Below are positions 8,538 through 18,457 of a stretch of 43,947 bases of DNA, one piece after another; positions within the stretch are counted from its first letter, which is position 1, and each line of letters begins with the position of its first letter. The stretch spans positions 1-43,947 of IMG/VR virus record IMGVR_UViG_3300011115_000939. One strand, given 5' to 3'. The translations under genes and the position numbers were made by a program. The DNA is from a virus. The notes below the pieces were generated by a model. The model had not been told where the DNA came from, did no database searches, and worked only from the letters and a program-made list of their open reading frames with translations.

Positions 8538-9083
8538 ATGAGTTTACCTAATAAATTTTCTTTTCTAAATACGTTAGTTCCTTTACCTAAATTAGTTTCT
8601 GCCGCTTTAGAATACTTCGGATTGAAAGAGATTAAAGGCGAAAAAAACAACTCAGTCATTATGGGCATGGCTAAAGATTTAGGCATAGCCAACATCTATG
8701 TTAATGACGAGATGAGTTGGTGCGCTTTATTCATTTCTTTTCTGCTAAAAAAAGTCGGGAAGCCTTTAACCTTTAGTGGGTATGAATTGATTAGAGCATC
8801 TAGTTTCTCTCAATGGGGTAATCCCGTTTTAAAGGGGCAAGAAAAGCTCGGAGATATTCTAGTATTCTCAAGACCAGGTGGGGCTCATGTTGGTATTTAC
8901 GTTGCAGAAAGTAAAGAAACATTCTTTGTGTTGGGAGGAAACCAAAGTGATAGCGTGAGCATAACAGAAATTAGTAAAAGTAGATTAGTAGCCGCTAGAA
9001 GATTTTATAGCATTGCACCGCCTAGTACTGTAGATAAGTACATAATGGATAGCAATGGGTTGGTATCTACAAATGAAGCTTAG
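8538..9083 (+). CDS. endolysin, TIGR02594 (NlpC/P60-CHAP-like) family
   Basis: This 181-residue peptidoglycan hydrolase carries the family signature: W61-C62-A-L-F with the catalytic Cys62, GGAHVGIY with His117, and GGNQSD with Asn135 as the probable third residue. The enzyme would cut cell-wall peptide bonds in the periplasm at the end of the lytic cycle. There is no signal peptide, so it needs the holin encoded just upstream. The N-terminal 60 residues form a helical cap typical of the family. Confidence 0.88.
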   Translation: MSLPNKFSFLNTLVPLPKLVSAALEYFGLKEIKGEKNNSVIMGMAKDLGIANIYVNDEMSWCALFISFLLKKVGKPLTFSGYELIRASSFSQWGNPVLKGQEKLGDILVFSRPGGAHVGIYVAESKETFFVLGGNQSDSVSITEISKSRLVAARRFYSIAPPSTVDKYIMDSNGLVSTNEA

Positions 9084-9177
9084 TATAAATTTTTGCAGTT
9101 AGTTTTAGCCTCCGCATTTATGACAATGCTAGAAGTAAAGCACAAAAAGAATTGATGGCTATTTTAAAAAAATAATT

Positions 9178-9525
9178 ATGATGAACGAACAAGTATTGAA
9201 TGAAGCCCGCAACTTATTTGCGGGCTTTTTTAAAAAACGCCGTGAAGAGTTGAAACTTACACAACAGGAACTGGCGGATAAGGTAAACATGAGCCGTGAG
9301 ACCATCTCACGGATGGAAGCTGGTAAATTCTGGCTAGGCATGAAACAATATTTACTTATTTGTGAAGCTCTTCACCTTTTCCCTGCCATTGCTGAAATGG
9401 AGGCAAAAGACGAAATTGCAGAGGCATTAAGAAGCAATTGGACGGCTAAGCCAAAAGCTATGAGTATAGAAGATGCTTTGAAATTAAAAGAGAGTAGACA
9501 CAATAGAGATGGGCAACATAATTAG
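9178..9525 (+). CDS. XRE-family helix-turn-helix regulator
   Basis: The 115-residue protein contains a classic XRE DNA-binding domain over about residues 17-75, with KLTQQELADKVNMSRETISR forming the helix-turn-helix and the MEAGKFW continuation. The C-terminal 35 residues are charged and lack a peptidase domain. A second ATG follows the first directly at 9181. It lies after the lysin and before late promoter 3, so it could regulate the late promoters or timing of lysis; this is inference. A perfect terminator hairpin lies inside codons 9-18, which is unusual. Confidence 0.85.
   Translation: MMNEQVLNEARNLFAGFFKKRREELKLTQQELADKVNMSRETISRMEAGKFWLGMKQYLLICEALHLFPAIAEMEAKDEIAEALRSNWTAKPKAMSIEDALKLKESRHNRDGQHN
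9203..9231 (+). terminator. rho-independent terminator inside the XRE gene
   Basis: AAGCCCGCAA (9203-9212) pairs perfectly with TTGCGGGCTT (9218-9227) around a 5-base loop, and the T-run extends to 9231. It is positioned to end the lysis transcript arriving from upstream, but it falls about 25-54 bases inside the XRE coding region. Confidence 0.75.
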
Positions 9526-9526
9526 T

Positions 9527-9562
9527 TGTCCTTTTACCACCCTCAATCTAATGCCACTTTAG
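9527..9562 (+). promoter_or_regulatory. phage late promoter 3 (tail assembly)
   Basis: TGTCCTTT at 9527-9534, 20-base spacer, then CACTTTAG at 9555-9562, nearly identical to promoter 1. The start codon (GTG at 9567) is exactly 40 bases from the motif start, which supports this unusual start. Confidence 0.75.
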
Positions 9563-9566
9563 CTAT

Positions 9567-10379
9567 GTGGTAGAAATAAACTTATATCAGGCAAAGGGTT
9601 TGGACATTCAAATCGACTTCCCTTCATGTTGGGATGACTTAACCCAAAATGAAGTTTTAGAGATATGTAAACTACAGCTACTCAACCCATCCAACAATGC
9701 AGATAATAGAGTATCTTTTTTCTTTTTTCTGATTGAAACCAGAGCGAAACAAAAAGGTGCACAATTACCAAAAGACTTTAAAGAGAAAATGGATTTGGAA
9801 ATTGTAGCAGCTTCTATCTTTCTACTGGACTTCCTGTATTCAGAAAACAACCTAACCATACAGCCACACAAAACAATTGAAGTTGCAGGGAAACAATTAA
9901 TTGGTCTAGAAAATGACTTTGAAAACATCACCTGTGGCGAATTTGAATGCCTAGAATTACTCTTCCATGAGTTTAATGACGCCCCATCAGCGGAGGTACT
10001 TGCTAAAATGTGTGCAATTATCTACCGAGAACAGGGAATTCCATTCCAAGAAATACTGAAGGATAAGTTAGAGACATACGACTTTGACAAAGCCTCAAAG
10101 CCTTTTCTTGAAGTAAAAGCATGGATTCTGTACAGTGCCTATACATGGTACTGTGGATGCAGGCTAAACCTCCCCAATAAGTTTCCAACTGTTTATGAAG
10201 GCAATGGGGAATCAACAGAGCCTGATATGCTCGCATTTACAAAGTGTATTCACGCCGGTGCAGGGGTAAAAAACGGAACGAGAAACCAAATTAGAATTAC
10301 ACCACTGCTTGAATACATGTTTGAAATGGAACAGGAAGCAATTAAAGTAAAAGAATTAAACGCACAACACAATGTCTAG
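9567..10379 (+). CDS. putative tail assembly chaperone-like protein
   Basis: The 270-residue protein has no recognised catalytic motif. Its helical body includes a GEFECLELLFHEF segment followed by EVLAKMCAIIYREQ, a pattern I associate with proteins placed before tail-tube and tape-measure genes in Bacteroidota phages. GTG at 9567 is chosen as the start because an ATG at 9565 leads straight to a stop and because GTG lies at the fixed 40-base distance from the late promoter. The stop overlaps the next gene by 8 bases. The chaperone role is inference. Confidence 0.6.
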   Translation: MVEINLYQAKGLDIQIDFPSCWDDLTQNEVLEICKLQLLNPSNNADNRVSFFFFLIETRAKQKGAQLPKDFKEKMDLEIVAASIFLLDFLYSENNLTIQPHKTIEVAGKQLIGLENDFENITCGEFECLELLFHEFNDAPSAEVLAKMCAIIYREQGIPFQEILKDKLETYDFDKASKPFLEVKAWILYSAYTWYCGCRLNLPNKFPTVYEGNGESTEPDMLAFTKCIHAGAGVKNGTRNQIRITPLLEYMFEMEQEAIKVKELNAQHNV

Positions 10380-10929
10380 TACACTAAACGTCAGCGGTTA
10401 CATAGCCTATTTCCGACAATTGGCCATTTCACACAAGGACATTAAGCATGATCCTCAAAGCGAAACGGGTAACGGTAAAATAGGCTCTAAGCACTTCGCT
10501 AGATGGAGCGCAGAAGAGGTAATAACAGGTCTAAGAAGCAGTATCAGCTTTACGCCATCCGCATTACTGCTTGAAATGTATGAGGTGGTAACTAAATCTG
10601 AGTCTCCTTATGACATCAAAGGAGAATACAAAGGAGCATTTACAGTGGTGGCTCTTGCCAAAATAGACGACCTAGTAGCTGAAGTAGATGCATTTGAGCT
10701 TACTGAAAAAATATGCCACGATTTACTTGCCAAAATTTGGCAAGATCATTACGGACCAGAAGCAGAGAGAGATGAAACGCCATTCCGCTATTTTGACTTT
10801 TCCAATATCTCCATTATCCCAGTGTCAAAACTGTTCGATAATGAATTTGGGTACAGGGTAGAATTTGGGTTTGAGTTCAGAGAAACAACCAGTATAACTA
10901 CACCACCCTTAACCGGTACATTTTTATAA
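10372..10929 (+). CDS. hypothetical tail-region structural protein
   Basis: The 185-residue protein is not recognised. It has an N-terminal helical part, a KHFARWSAEEVITGLRSSI segment and a beta-rich C-terminus (FGYRVEFGFEFRET). Its position, overlapping the gene before and just ahead of a tail-tube-like gene, fits a tail terminator or completion protein. Nothing in the sequence proves this. Confidence 0.55.
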   Translation: MSSTLNVSGYIAYFRQLAISHKDIKHDPQSETGNGKIGSKHFARWSAEEVITGLRSSISFTPSALLLEMYEVVTKSESPYDIKGEYKGAFTVVALAKIDDLVAEVDAFELTEKICHDLLAKIWQDHYGPEAERDETPFRYFDFSNISIIPVSKLFDNEFGYRVEFGFEFRETTSITTPPLTGTFL

Positions 10930-10931
10930 TC

Positions 10932-11513
10932 ATGCTAAAAAATCTTTTGTACCCAAAAAATATGTCATCAGGAACTGGCGAGGTAATTTACATCGCTCTG
11001 CAAAGTTGGTTTGCATCTATCGCAAAGCCTACAGACATGGTAATATCAGCAAGTCATTCTTTCAATGCAGACAAAGGCTTTCTTCGGCTACAAGCTACGC
11101 CCCAAAAAAATAGTGCATCGGGCAAGTCATCTGGAGAACTTGGGATGAACAATACGCAATACACCATCCAAGGATTTATAGCAGGCTCTTATGCTCTGCA
11201 ACACTCGTTACTAAGGAGTATAACCAACAAACCACTTTTTGTTATTGTACCAGATACCTCAGACCCTACCTTATTTTATCAGATTGGTTCAGAAGATATT
11301 CCAGCATACATCAAACCTGAATTTTCAACTGGTACTTCTAAAGATGGAACTAAAGGTTATGCCATTGATGCAAGCTCATCAAACTCAGCTTTCGCTATAT
11401 ATGAAGGAACTATCGCCATCTCCCCAGATGAAGTGTCTCTTTTGTTGGCGTTGATGATAGATGATGTTGATTACCTTATTAATGAACTGGAAGAAACAAT
11501 AGATACAGAATGA
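10932..11513 (+). CDS. tail tube-like protein (copy A)
   Basis: The 193-residue protein is a clear paralogue of the product at 38333-38875. Both share KGF...PQKN, a GEL segment, an (I/F)I(A/P)GSYA motif, YQ(I/L)G and FSTGT(S/T)KDG(T/V)KGY. The pattern of strands and its place two genes after a chaperone-like gene and before an HK97-gp10-like gene suggest the major tail-tube protein. Its C-terminus is extended by an acidic helix (residues 165-193). The stop overlaps the following start by 4 bases. Confidence 0.65.
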   Translation: MLKNLLYPKNMSSGTGEVIYIALQSWFASIAKPTDMVISASHSFNADKGFLRLQATPQKNSASGKSSGELGMNNTQYTIQGFIAGSYALQHSLLRSITNKPLFVIVPDTSDPTLFYQIGSEDIPAYIKPEFSTGTSKDGTKGYAIDASSSNSAFAIYEGTIAISPDEVSLLLALMIDDVDYLINELEETIDTE

Positions 11514-11944
11514 CAGACAGTTTAATGCAGCCTTTCATAATGAAGTGCCTCAATGACTACATGGATAGTCTTGATAACACTATGCGTATTTCTGCACAAA
11601 GGATGGGCATTGGCATAACACAAGAAGCTATAAATAGCCTTTCTTATGTTACAGCCGCTGCTGGTACTGGAGCTGTATCTAAACTATCTTTCAAGCAATA
11701 CCTCCGCTTTGTAGATATGGGCGTAGGTAAAGGGCATCCATTGGGCGGTATGTCTTCCATGAAAGTTACACTACTAAGCAAAAAAAAGACAGGCAACGTC
11801 CAATTGAATAAAAATGGCAGAAAGCCTAAGAAAGTTTATTCTAAACCTGCCTATGGGAAATTGAATTGGTTAGAAAACCAATTGCTATATGGCTACAGTG
11901 AGGAGGCAAAAGCATTGTTACAACAGGAATTAGTCAAACCATAA
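11510..11944 (+). CDS. HK97 gp10-like / minor head-tail protein
   Basis: The 144-residue protein has a helical N-terminus (residues 1-50) and a central YLRFVDMGVGKGHPLGG segment found in Bacteroidota phage proteins annotated as gp10-like tail-completion factors. The C-terminus is basic (KKVYSKPAYGKLNW). It overlaps the tail-tube gene start-to-stop and precedes the large 706-residue protein. Family assignment is moderate; it likely acts at the head-tail joint. Confidence 0.55.
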   Translation: MTDSLMQPFIMKCLNDYMDSLDNTMRISAQRMGIGITQEAINSLSYVTAAAGTGAVSKLSFKQYLRFVDMGVGKGHPLGGMSSMKVTLLSKKKTGNVQLNKNGRKPKKVYSKPAYGKLNWLENQLLYGYSEEAKALLQQELVKP

Positions 11945-11954
11945 ATTAGTAATC

Positions 11955-14075
11955 ATGGAAGTATTATGTATTAAAAAACCTTACGAAGTATCGTTCACCG
12001 GCAATCCAATACATTTTGTGTATGCAATAAGCCCCTATCGCGAGAACGATAAGAAGCAACTTACACAGCTATTGGTAAATGTATTGATAGAACAAACACC
12101 ATTTTCGGATTTGTATATCAAGGTAAAGTCTCAGTCTTTCTTCCCTTCTGCTGATGGGTTAGTCGAGGTTGATGTTAGGGCCTATGTAGACCCATACCTT
12201 TCATTTACTAATGTGCCTGCAAACTTGAATGTGCCAATTAACTGCGAAAGCCAAGCCCGAAGGTTTAAGATTTCTGTTCAGTTGTTACAAAATAATGCAG
12301 TTGTTACCCCCCTTGTAGAATCGGATGTACTATATGCAGTAAAGGGAGGGTTGCCTTATGAACAATGGCATCCATCCGAATATTTTAGTGAGATTGTTTT
12401 AACACAGAAAAAAGCATTGAATTACGAAGCCGCTGGTGAGCTTGTAGGGAAAGATGAAACAAGGTACATGTTTTGGCTATATCCTTTTGATGATGAATCA
12501 GACCAAACCGTGAATATAGTGGTGCATTTTGCGGATGGCAGCACAAATACTTACACTTATGATACTACTACAATTTCTACTATAAAGTGGGCGGTGTGCT
12601 GTATGGCAGTAGGATATAACCGAATGAATTTGGATAGCCTTGTAATTGGAGGGAAAGATATTGTTTCCTACACTGTTGCTGTACTTAACAACGACGATAT
12701 CGTAATTGCGTCAAAAAGATACTATCTTGACTATAGAACATTTTATAGAACCGAACAAATACTTTACCGCAATAGCCTAGGTGCTGTAGAAACTATCAGG
12801 TTAAGAGGGCAAATAGATTTTGAAGCAGATTATGTAAGGCAGAATGCATCTAAAATAATGGCACCAGCTTATTTTACCGATGGCATTTTAAACAATCAGA
12901 ACAGCAATTACTTTAGTGAGGAAACGGAAAAGAAAGTAGGCGATACTGGCTTTTTATCAAAAGCCGCACAACAAAAGATTAGGGCTTTGTTTTTAGCTGA
13001 AGAAACCTACGAATTAGTAGGCGATAAACTTTTGCCCGTTATTATAAGCTCGGCTAATGCCAAGTTTTATTCGAACAGAGACAGCCTAATTGCGATACAA
13101 ATAGAGTGGAAAAAAGCATACGCCAACCAGTTCTACTTGCCTGTTGGAGTAATGCCACTTACAAGAACATGCCCCAATATGCTGTCGCTAGTGGTAAGGC
13201 AGACAAACAGAAATAACCTCAGGGTGATGTGGTCAATACCTTTCCCTTATGATAGAGTTCAGGTAATAATAAGAATCCCAGATGTCAGTGGCGGGTTTAC
13301 TGATTACGAATATTTGCTAACAGGAAATAGTGGAGCAAAAGACCTTCAAATAGAAAATACATTGGGTCTTGGTGCAGATATGGATGTGATAGTAAAAGGA
13401 AGAGTAATTTGTAACCAATACGCCTCGCCAATGGAAATGGGGGCGCAATCGTCTGTAACTATTACCGTAAATGGTCCATCGTTACCAATAGCCAGAAATG
13501 ACTATTACCGCATTACTGCAGGTTACGGAATAGCCGTTACCCTATCACCATCGGTACTAAACAATGATGAAGACCCTGATGGTGATGCTATAGAAGTATT
13601 AGCCGCAGGTGGCGCAACTATTTTTGGCGGAACTTACACCATCAATGCAGATGGAATAATTGTTTATACCCCACCATCTAGTGAATGGGTTGGTCAAGAT
13701 GCATTCATTTATACCCTCAGAAAAGTAGCATTACCATCGCTTACCGATATAGCTTTCGCATATATCAATTCTGCCAATGACATTATTCCAGTATGGGTAA
13801 AGATTATTGATACAGGAACAGGCAGTGCAAGAACTGTTACCATACATTATTATTCTAACAGTGCAGGTACAGTAGCCGTTGATGTAACAGGATTTGGATT
13901 AACCATAAACTATAACAGGAAATGGGCTTATTATACCGGTAAGCCCGCAACCATCCACTATGATATTACTAAAAGAAACGTAATTCCTGCTGGCTCAACA
14001 ACATTGATTTCTACAGGCGAGGACACCAAAGCTACTTATGTATTGACAGAAGGAACAGGCTACACCATCATATAG
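11955..14075 (+). CDS. large virion protein with cadherin/Ig-like domain
   Basis: The 706-residue protein has an N-terminal region of about 400 residues without recognised motifs, an FN3-like segment (about 400-490), then a cadherin/VCBS-type beta-sandwich at about 512-592. That sandwich starts ARNDYY, has the LNNDEDPDGDAIEV calcium-binding-like motif and ends in DAFIYTLR. A final beta-rich region with a NSAGTVAVDVTG motif follows. Such domains on phage tails bind carbohydrate or cell-surface polymers. Position directly before the tape measure suggests a tail tube- or tip-associated protein. There is no signal peptide. Confidence 0.65.
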   Translation: MEVLCIKKPYEVSFTGNPIHFVYAISPYRENDKKQLTQLLVNVLIEQTPFSDLYIKVKSQSFFPSADGLVEVDVRAYVDPYLSFTNVPANLNVPINCESQARRFKISVQLLQNNAVVTPLVESDVLYAVKGGLPYEQWHPSEYFSEIVLTQKKALNYEAAGELVGKDETRYMFWLYPFDDESDQTVNIVVHFADGSTNTYTYDTTTISTIKWAVCCMAVGYNRMNLDSLVIGGKDIVSYTVAVLNNDDIVIASKRYYLDYRTFYRTEQILYRNSLGAVETIRLRGQIDFEADYVRQNASKIMAPAYFTDGILNNQNSNYFSEETEKKVGDTGFLSKAAQQKIRALFLAEETYELVGDKLLPVIISSANAKFYSNRDSLIAIQIEWKKAYANQFYLPVGVMPLTRTCPNMLSLVVRQTNRNNLRVMWSIPFPYDRVQVIIRIPDVSGGFTDYEYLLTGNSGAKDLQIENTLGLGADMDVIVKGRVICNQYASPMEMGAQSSVTITVNGPSLPIARNDYYRITAGYGIAVTLSPSVLNNDEDPDGDAIEVLAAGGATIFGGTYTINADGIIVYTPPSSEWVGQDAFIYTLRKVALPSLTDIAFAYINSANDIIPVWVKIIDTGTGSARTVTIHYYSNSAGTVAVDVTGFGLTINYNRKWAYYTGKPATIHYDITKRNVIPAGSTTLISTGEDTKATYVLTEGTGYTII

Positions 14076-14078
14076 CGA

Positions 14079-14114
14079 TGTCCTTTTATAAAGGATGATA
14101 CTAGACAAATTTTG
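14079..14114 (+). promoter_or_regulatory. phage late promoter 4 (tape measure)
   Basis: TGTCCTTT at 14079-14086, 20-base spacer, then AAATTTTG at 14107-14114. The start codon at 14146 leaves a leader of about 25-30 bases that contains the palindrome AGATACACAAAAGTATCT. The motif itself is part of TCCTTTTATAAAGGA, an inverted repeat. Confidence 0.7.
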
Positions 14115-14145
14115 AGGTAGATACACAAAAGTATCTCTCTTTTAT

Positions 14146-17100
14146 ATGAGTGTAAAAAGCGATGTAATTAACCTGAATATCAACGTAAACAACAATGCAG
14201 CGCAGGAATCATTGAACAAGCTTCGCAAAAGTGCCGCCGATGTCCGCTTTGAAATGGATGGTCTGAAAAAAGGTACCGCCGAGTATGCTGCCAAGAAAGC
14301 AGAGCTAGCCGGCATCAATCAGGAAATGGCTAACCTTAAACAAACAATCGGACTTACGGCTCTTACTCAAAAAGAACTTATCAGGGAACTAAACCAACTG
14401 AAAGCCTTAAAAGGAAGTGTACAGCCTTTCACAAAAGAGTTCAATGATTTGCAAAAGCAAATTGAAAAGGTTGAAGGAAGGCTTTACGATGTAAAGAATG
14501 GCGTACAAGGACTTTCGTCTTACTTCTCAAAAATGAGTGACGAGGTAAAGCAGTTTGGCGTAATGGCCGCTGGATACCTTGGGTTTCAATTCATCACCTC
14601 TCAGATAGGTAATATCATAGGTGGCGCAGGAAAATTGTCCGACTCTCTCGCTGATATACGCCGTGTGACAGGAATGACCGCCGTTGAAGTAGAACACTTA
14701 AATAGTTCATTGAGCGGACTTGATACTAGGACAAGCACCGGAGGACTACGAGAAATTGCCGTAATAGCTGGTAAGCTTGGCGTAGCAAAGGAGGATATAC
14801 TTGGGTTTGTTCAAGCAACTGACAAGCTGGTTGTATCGCTTGGCGATGAACTAGGTAACGCTGACGAGATTACTACCCAACTTGGTAAGATTATCAATGT
14901 ATATGCCAATGCAGATGCAGATGGTAAAGTAACCGTAACGGGTGACAAGCTAATGAACATTGGTAATGCCATCGTTCACATGGCCAATGCAGGCGTGGCA
15001 AGTGGAGGGTTCATTGTCGACTTTACCCAAAGGCTAGGAGGCTTGGCTAAGACGGCTCATGTTGGTCTTAATGAAAGTATTGGGCTTGCAGCCGGACTGG
15101 AAGAAAGTGGACAGAAAGCAGAAAGCTCTTCTACTGCTATCATCAAAGTGCTAGCACAAATGGGAAATGATGTACCAAAATTTGCAGGAGTAGCCAAAAT
15201 GAGTATTGCCGATTTCTCCGCTACCTTGAGAGATAAGCCAATGGAAGCCTTGATAAAAGTATCAGAAGGCTTCACAAAAGGCAAAGGATCATTCGAAGAA
15301 TTATCCAAAGCTTTTGCCAATGCAGGCGAAGACGGAGCGAAAATTGTAACTACACTTGGCATAATTGGAGGAAAAGCAGACTTCTTTAGAGATAAGATTA
15401 AAGCTGCTGGAGATACCCTCAGTTCCACAAATGAAATAAACGATGCCTTTGAATTAAAGAACCAAACACTTGGTGCAACCTTGGACAAATTGGGTAAGGA
15501 GTTCAATAAGATGTTTACCAGTAACGCTGTAACAGGCTTCCTGAAGGATGCAGCCATCGGAACTTACAACCTCATTATTTGGCTGAAAGATTTGCCAAAT
15601 TGGTTAGAGAAAAACAGGACTTCAATAATTGCAGTTACCACCGCTGTACTTGCTTTCATGGCATCTCAATTACAATTAACCACAGCCGCCGTAGCTAGTA
15701 GGCTTGCTTTGCTTGCAGAGAATATAGTTTTTGGTGCTCAATATGCTTGGGTGGTAATTACCACTGCCGCCACTAAGTCTTATGCTTATATAAAGGGAGT
15801 ATTAAGTGGCGAAATAAAACTTGCCACAGTTGCACAACAGCTATGGAATTTAGCATTAAAGCAAAACCCCATCATGTGGGCTGTAATGGCAGTAGGGTTA
15901 TTGGCCACAGGAATATCCTACTTGGTTGATAAGACGAAAGAATTGACCGCCGCACAAAGGATGCACAATGATTTGGCTGAAAGAAGCGCAGAGCTTTCAC
16001 GTGATGAAGAAGTTAAAGCGCGTACTCTTTGGAATCAACTCCAACAAATGAACCTTACCCTTGATGAAAAGAAGAAAAAGCTTCAGGAATTGATTGACTT
16101 AAACCCAAACTACTTAAAAGGCTTAACGCTTGAAAACTTAAAGACTCAAGAAGGTTTGGATATTCTTCAAAAATATATTGAGAAGCTTAGAGAAAGCTAC
16201 CGAGAAAAGGCAAGGGGCGAAATGATAATGGACAGGGAAAAGAAAATGAGTGAGTTGGAAGTGAAAACCAAATCACTTGAAAATGCCCCCGATAAAAAAG
16301 GAAGTCTTTTTGCAGACCTTGGAGCGCAAATAGGCATTGGCAATGGTAGTTCTGGTTACCAACTAATACAGGCTCAAAAAGAAATGGCAAAATATAAAGC
16401 CGAATTAAATGCACTTTACCAAGATACAGCCGACGACCTAAAGAAGGGGGTAAGTAATGCTTTTGGAGGTGATAAGTCTAAAGGAACTTCACCGGGAGAA
16501 GGGCTTATTGCTAAACTTAAAAGGGAGATTGGAGATTTAGAAAAGGAATTACCCGGCTTAGATTCAACCGAAAAGATTAATAAGAACCTTGCTGCAACAA
16601 AAGCCAAACAGGATGAGCTTGATAAACTCATGGGCAAGAAAGATAAAAGCGGCAAGAAAGAAGAAAGCGAGTTTGAAAGACTTACCAAAGAGCTGAAGAC
16701 GTTTAAAGCCGAAGTTGATAAGGTAAGGCGTGACAATGAGATTGACGGTACTACTGAAGACCAAAAGGAAATTGCCCGGATAGAAAAGAAATATGCAGAC
16801 CTATTGGCAAAAGCGCAAGAGTATCTGTTGAAAGTTCACCACCTAAAAGGTGGCAAAGGGAAACAACTAGAGGCAGGGGCTAGAGAAGGAATGGCTACCT
16901 TGGCGCAGGAAGAGGTAACCGAACTAAACAGAGCCAATAAAAAACAGTTTGAAAATAGTTCTACCAAAGAGTATGAACAAGCCTTAAAGGATAGTGAAAA
17001 CTATTTTGAAGGTCAAAAGAAACTGCAAGCAGAAAGGCTAGTTGCAGGACTCATTAATGAAAAAACTTATCAGGCAAACATTACGGCCATCGGTGCTGAA

Positions 17101-18423
17101 GCTGCAAAAGACCAAATAAATATTGCCAATGATTATAGCGGTGTAGTGAAGAAAGCCGAAACCGATTTGACCAAGCTAAAGTCGGAGGAGCTAAAAAAAC
17201 AAACAGCCGACCTTATCGCACAGTTGCGCGCTCAGGATGCAGAGCGTAAACTATTGGAGCAAATGCACAGCGATGGGCAGGAGGCTTCTATAAAAAGGCG
17301 TGTCATTATCAATAAGCCGGGTAGCTCCGAGCATGAAGCCGCTGAAAAAGAATTACTTGCTTTTGAAAAAGCTAAAGCATTAAAGGTTTTGCAGCTAAAA
17401 CGTGATGAAGCAATAAAAGGGTTGCAAGATTCTAAGATGGATGCAATGGAGAAGTGGGCAGCCATCCAACAAATTGATAGTGATTATTTGGCACAGGCAG
17501 ATTTATTGGATGCTGAGTACCAGGAGAAGGCAAAACAACGGAGAGACAAGCAAATTGAAAACATCAAAAAAGGTGTTGATACTACACTCTCTATGTTCTC
17601 TCAACTAAGTACTTTTTTGGGAAGCATGGAAAACGCACAGCTCAACAGGGAGATTGCCAATAATGACCGCAAGAAAACTGCACTGAAAAAACATTTGGAT
17701 GGTAAGTTGATGAATGAGCGGCAATACCAAGTAGAAGTGGACAGAATGGATGCTGCCCAAGAAAAGAAGAAAAAGGAAATTGCCAGAGAGCAGGCAAAAA
17801 GAGAAAAAGCAATCAACTTGTTTTCTGCCGTAGTGCATACCGCCGCCGCCATTGCCGAGGCATTGCCCAACATTCCTTTGAGTATATTGGCAGGATTGAT
17901 GGGTGGCTTACAAATAGCTTCTATTGCTGCCGCCCCACTACCAGAACTTGGGAAAGGTGATTGGATAAGAAACGGTGACAAACACAGTGATCCTTCTGGA
18001 GGAATAATGGCTAAGATAGAACGTGATGAGGCTGTGATGAAAGCGGCAGCAATGACTAACCCAGTTGCCTATACCGTAACAGGCAATACTGCACAAATAA
18101 CTAGCGCACTCAATTCGTTGGCTGGTGGTGTAAATTGGGCTAGTGGTGCAAAAATTAGTATGCCAAATGCCAGAGCGCAAAACATTAATCCTTCTTTGCC
18201 TAAAATTATGGAGCAAGGCGGCGTGGTACGCCCATTGTTTAATAGCACTGATACTCGTGGAGGTAATGAGAGCTTTGCAGAACTTCACGCAGAAATAAAG
18301 GCGATGCACAATACTATGGCAAACTTCAATACCAAACTTCATGCGGTGGTGAGCATAAAAGAATACAGGCGAGAAGAGGCAAAATATGAAGCCGCTAAAA
18401 AGGCAAGTAGTTTGAATCAATAA
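14146..18423 (+). CDS. tail tape measure protein
   Basis: This is the largest gene (1425 residues). Residues 1-110 are coiled-coil. Residues about 160-330 match the TP901 tape-measure core (LADIRRVTGM...LREIAVIAGKLGV). Several hydrophobic helices lie at about 495-590 (including PIMWAVMAVGLLATGISYLV). Long charged coiled-coil runs fill 600-1240, and an Ala/Gly-rich hydrophobic segment lies near 1230-1265. The protein would set tail length and pass DNA through the envelope. It is driven by its own late promoter and followed by a lipoprotein gene. Confidence 0.92.
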   Translation: MSVKSDVINLNINVNNNAAQESLNKLRKSAADVRFEMDGLKKGTAEYAAKKAELAGINQEMANLKQTIGLTALTQKELIRELNQLKALKGSVQPFTKEFNDLQKQIEKVEGRLYDVKNGVQGLSSYFSKMSDEVKQFGVMAAGYLGFQFITSQIGNIIGGAGKLSDSLADIRRVTGMTAVEVEHLNSSLSGLDTRTSTGGLREIAVIAGKLGVAKEDILGFVQATDKLVVSLGDELGNADEITTQLGKIINVYANADADGKVTVTGDKLMNIGNAIVHMANAGVASGGFIVDFTQRLGGLAKTAHVGLNESIGLAAGLEESGQKAESSSTAIIKVLAQMGNDVPKFAGVAKMSIADFSATLRDKPMEALIKVSEGFTKGKGSFEELSKAFANAGEDGAKIVTTLGIIGGKADFFRDKIKAAGDTLSSTNEINDAFELKNQTLGATLDKLGKEFNKMFTSNAVTGFLKDAAIGTYNLIIWLKDLPNWLEKNRTSIIAVTTAVLAFMASQLQLTTAAVASRLALLAENIVFGAQYAWVVITTAATKSYAYIKGVLSGEIKLATVAQQLWNLALKQNPIMWAVMAVGLLATGISYLVDKTKELTAAQRMHNDLAERSAELSRDEEVKARTLWNQLQQMNLTLDEKKKKLQELIDLNPNYLKGLTLENLKTQEGLDILQKYIEKLRESYREKARGEMIMDREKKMSELEVKTKSLENAPDKKGSLFADLGAQIGIGNGSSGYQLIQAQKEMAKYKAELNALYQDTADDLKKGVSNAFGGDKSKGTSPGEGLIAKLKREIGDLEKELPGLDSTEKINKNLAATKAKQDELDKLMGKKDKSGKKEESEFERLTKELKTFKAEVDKVRRDNEIDGTTEDQKEIARIEKKYADLLAKAQEYLLKVHHLKGGKGKQLEAGAREGMATLAQEEVTELNRANKKQFENSSTKEYEQALKDSENYFEGQKKLQAERLVAGLINEKTYQANITAIGAEAAKDQINIANDYSGVVKKAETDLTKLKSEELKKQTADLIAQLRAQDAERKLLEQMHSDGQEASIKRRVIINKPGSSEHEAAEKELLAFEKAKALKVLQLKRDEAIKGLQDSKMDAMEKWAAIQQIDSDYLAQADLLDAEYQEKAKQRRDKQIENIKKGVDTTLSMFSQLSTFLGSMENAQLNREIANNDRKKTALKKHLDGKLMNERQYQVEVDRMDAAQEKKKKEIAREQAKREKAINLFSAVVHTAAAIAEALPNIPLSILAGLMGGLQIASIAAAPLPELGKGDWIRNGDKHSDPSGGIMAKIERDEAVMKAAAMTNPVAYTVTGNTAQITSALNSLAGGVNWASGAKISMPNARAQNINPSLPKIMEQGGVVRPLFNSTDTRGGNESFAELHAEIKAMHNTMANFNTKLHAVVSIKEYRREEAKYEAAKKASSLNQ

Positions 18424-18457
18424 ATTTGCTACCATTGTATAAACAAATTAACTGAAA

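Noticed and set aside
14146-18423. Several long open frames on the opposite strand of the tape measure gene
   Set aside because: They are shadows of its lysine/glutamate-rich coiled-coil codons and show no protein-like composition.
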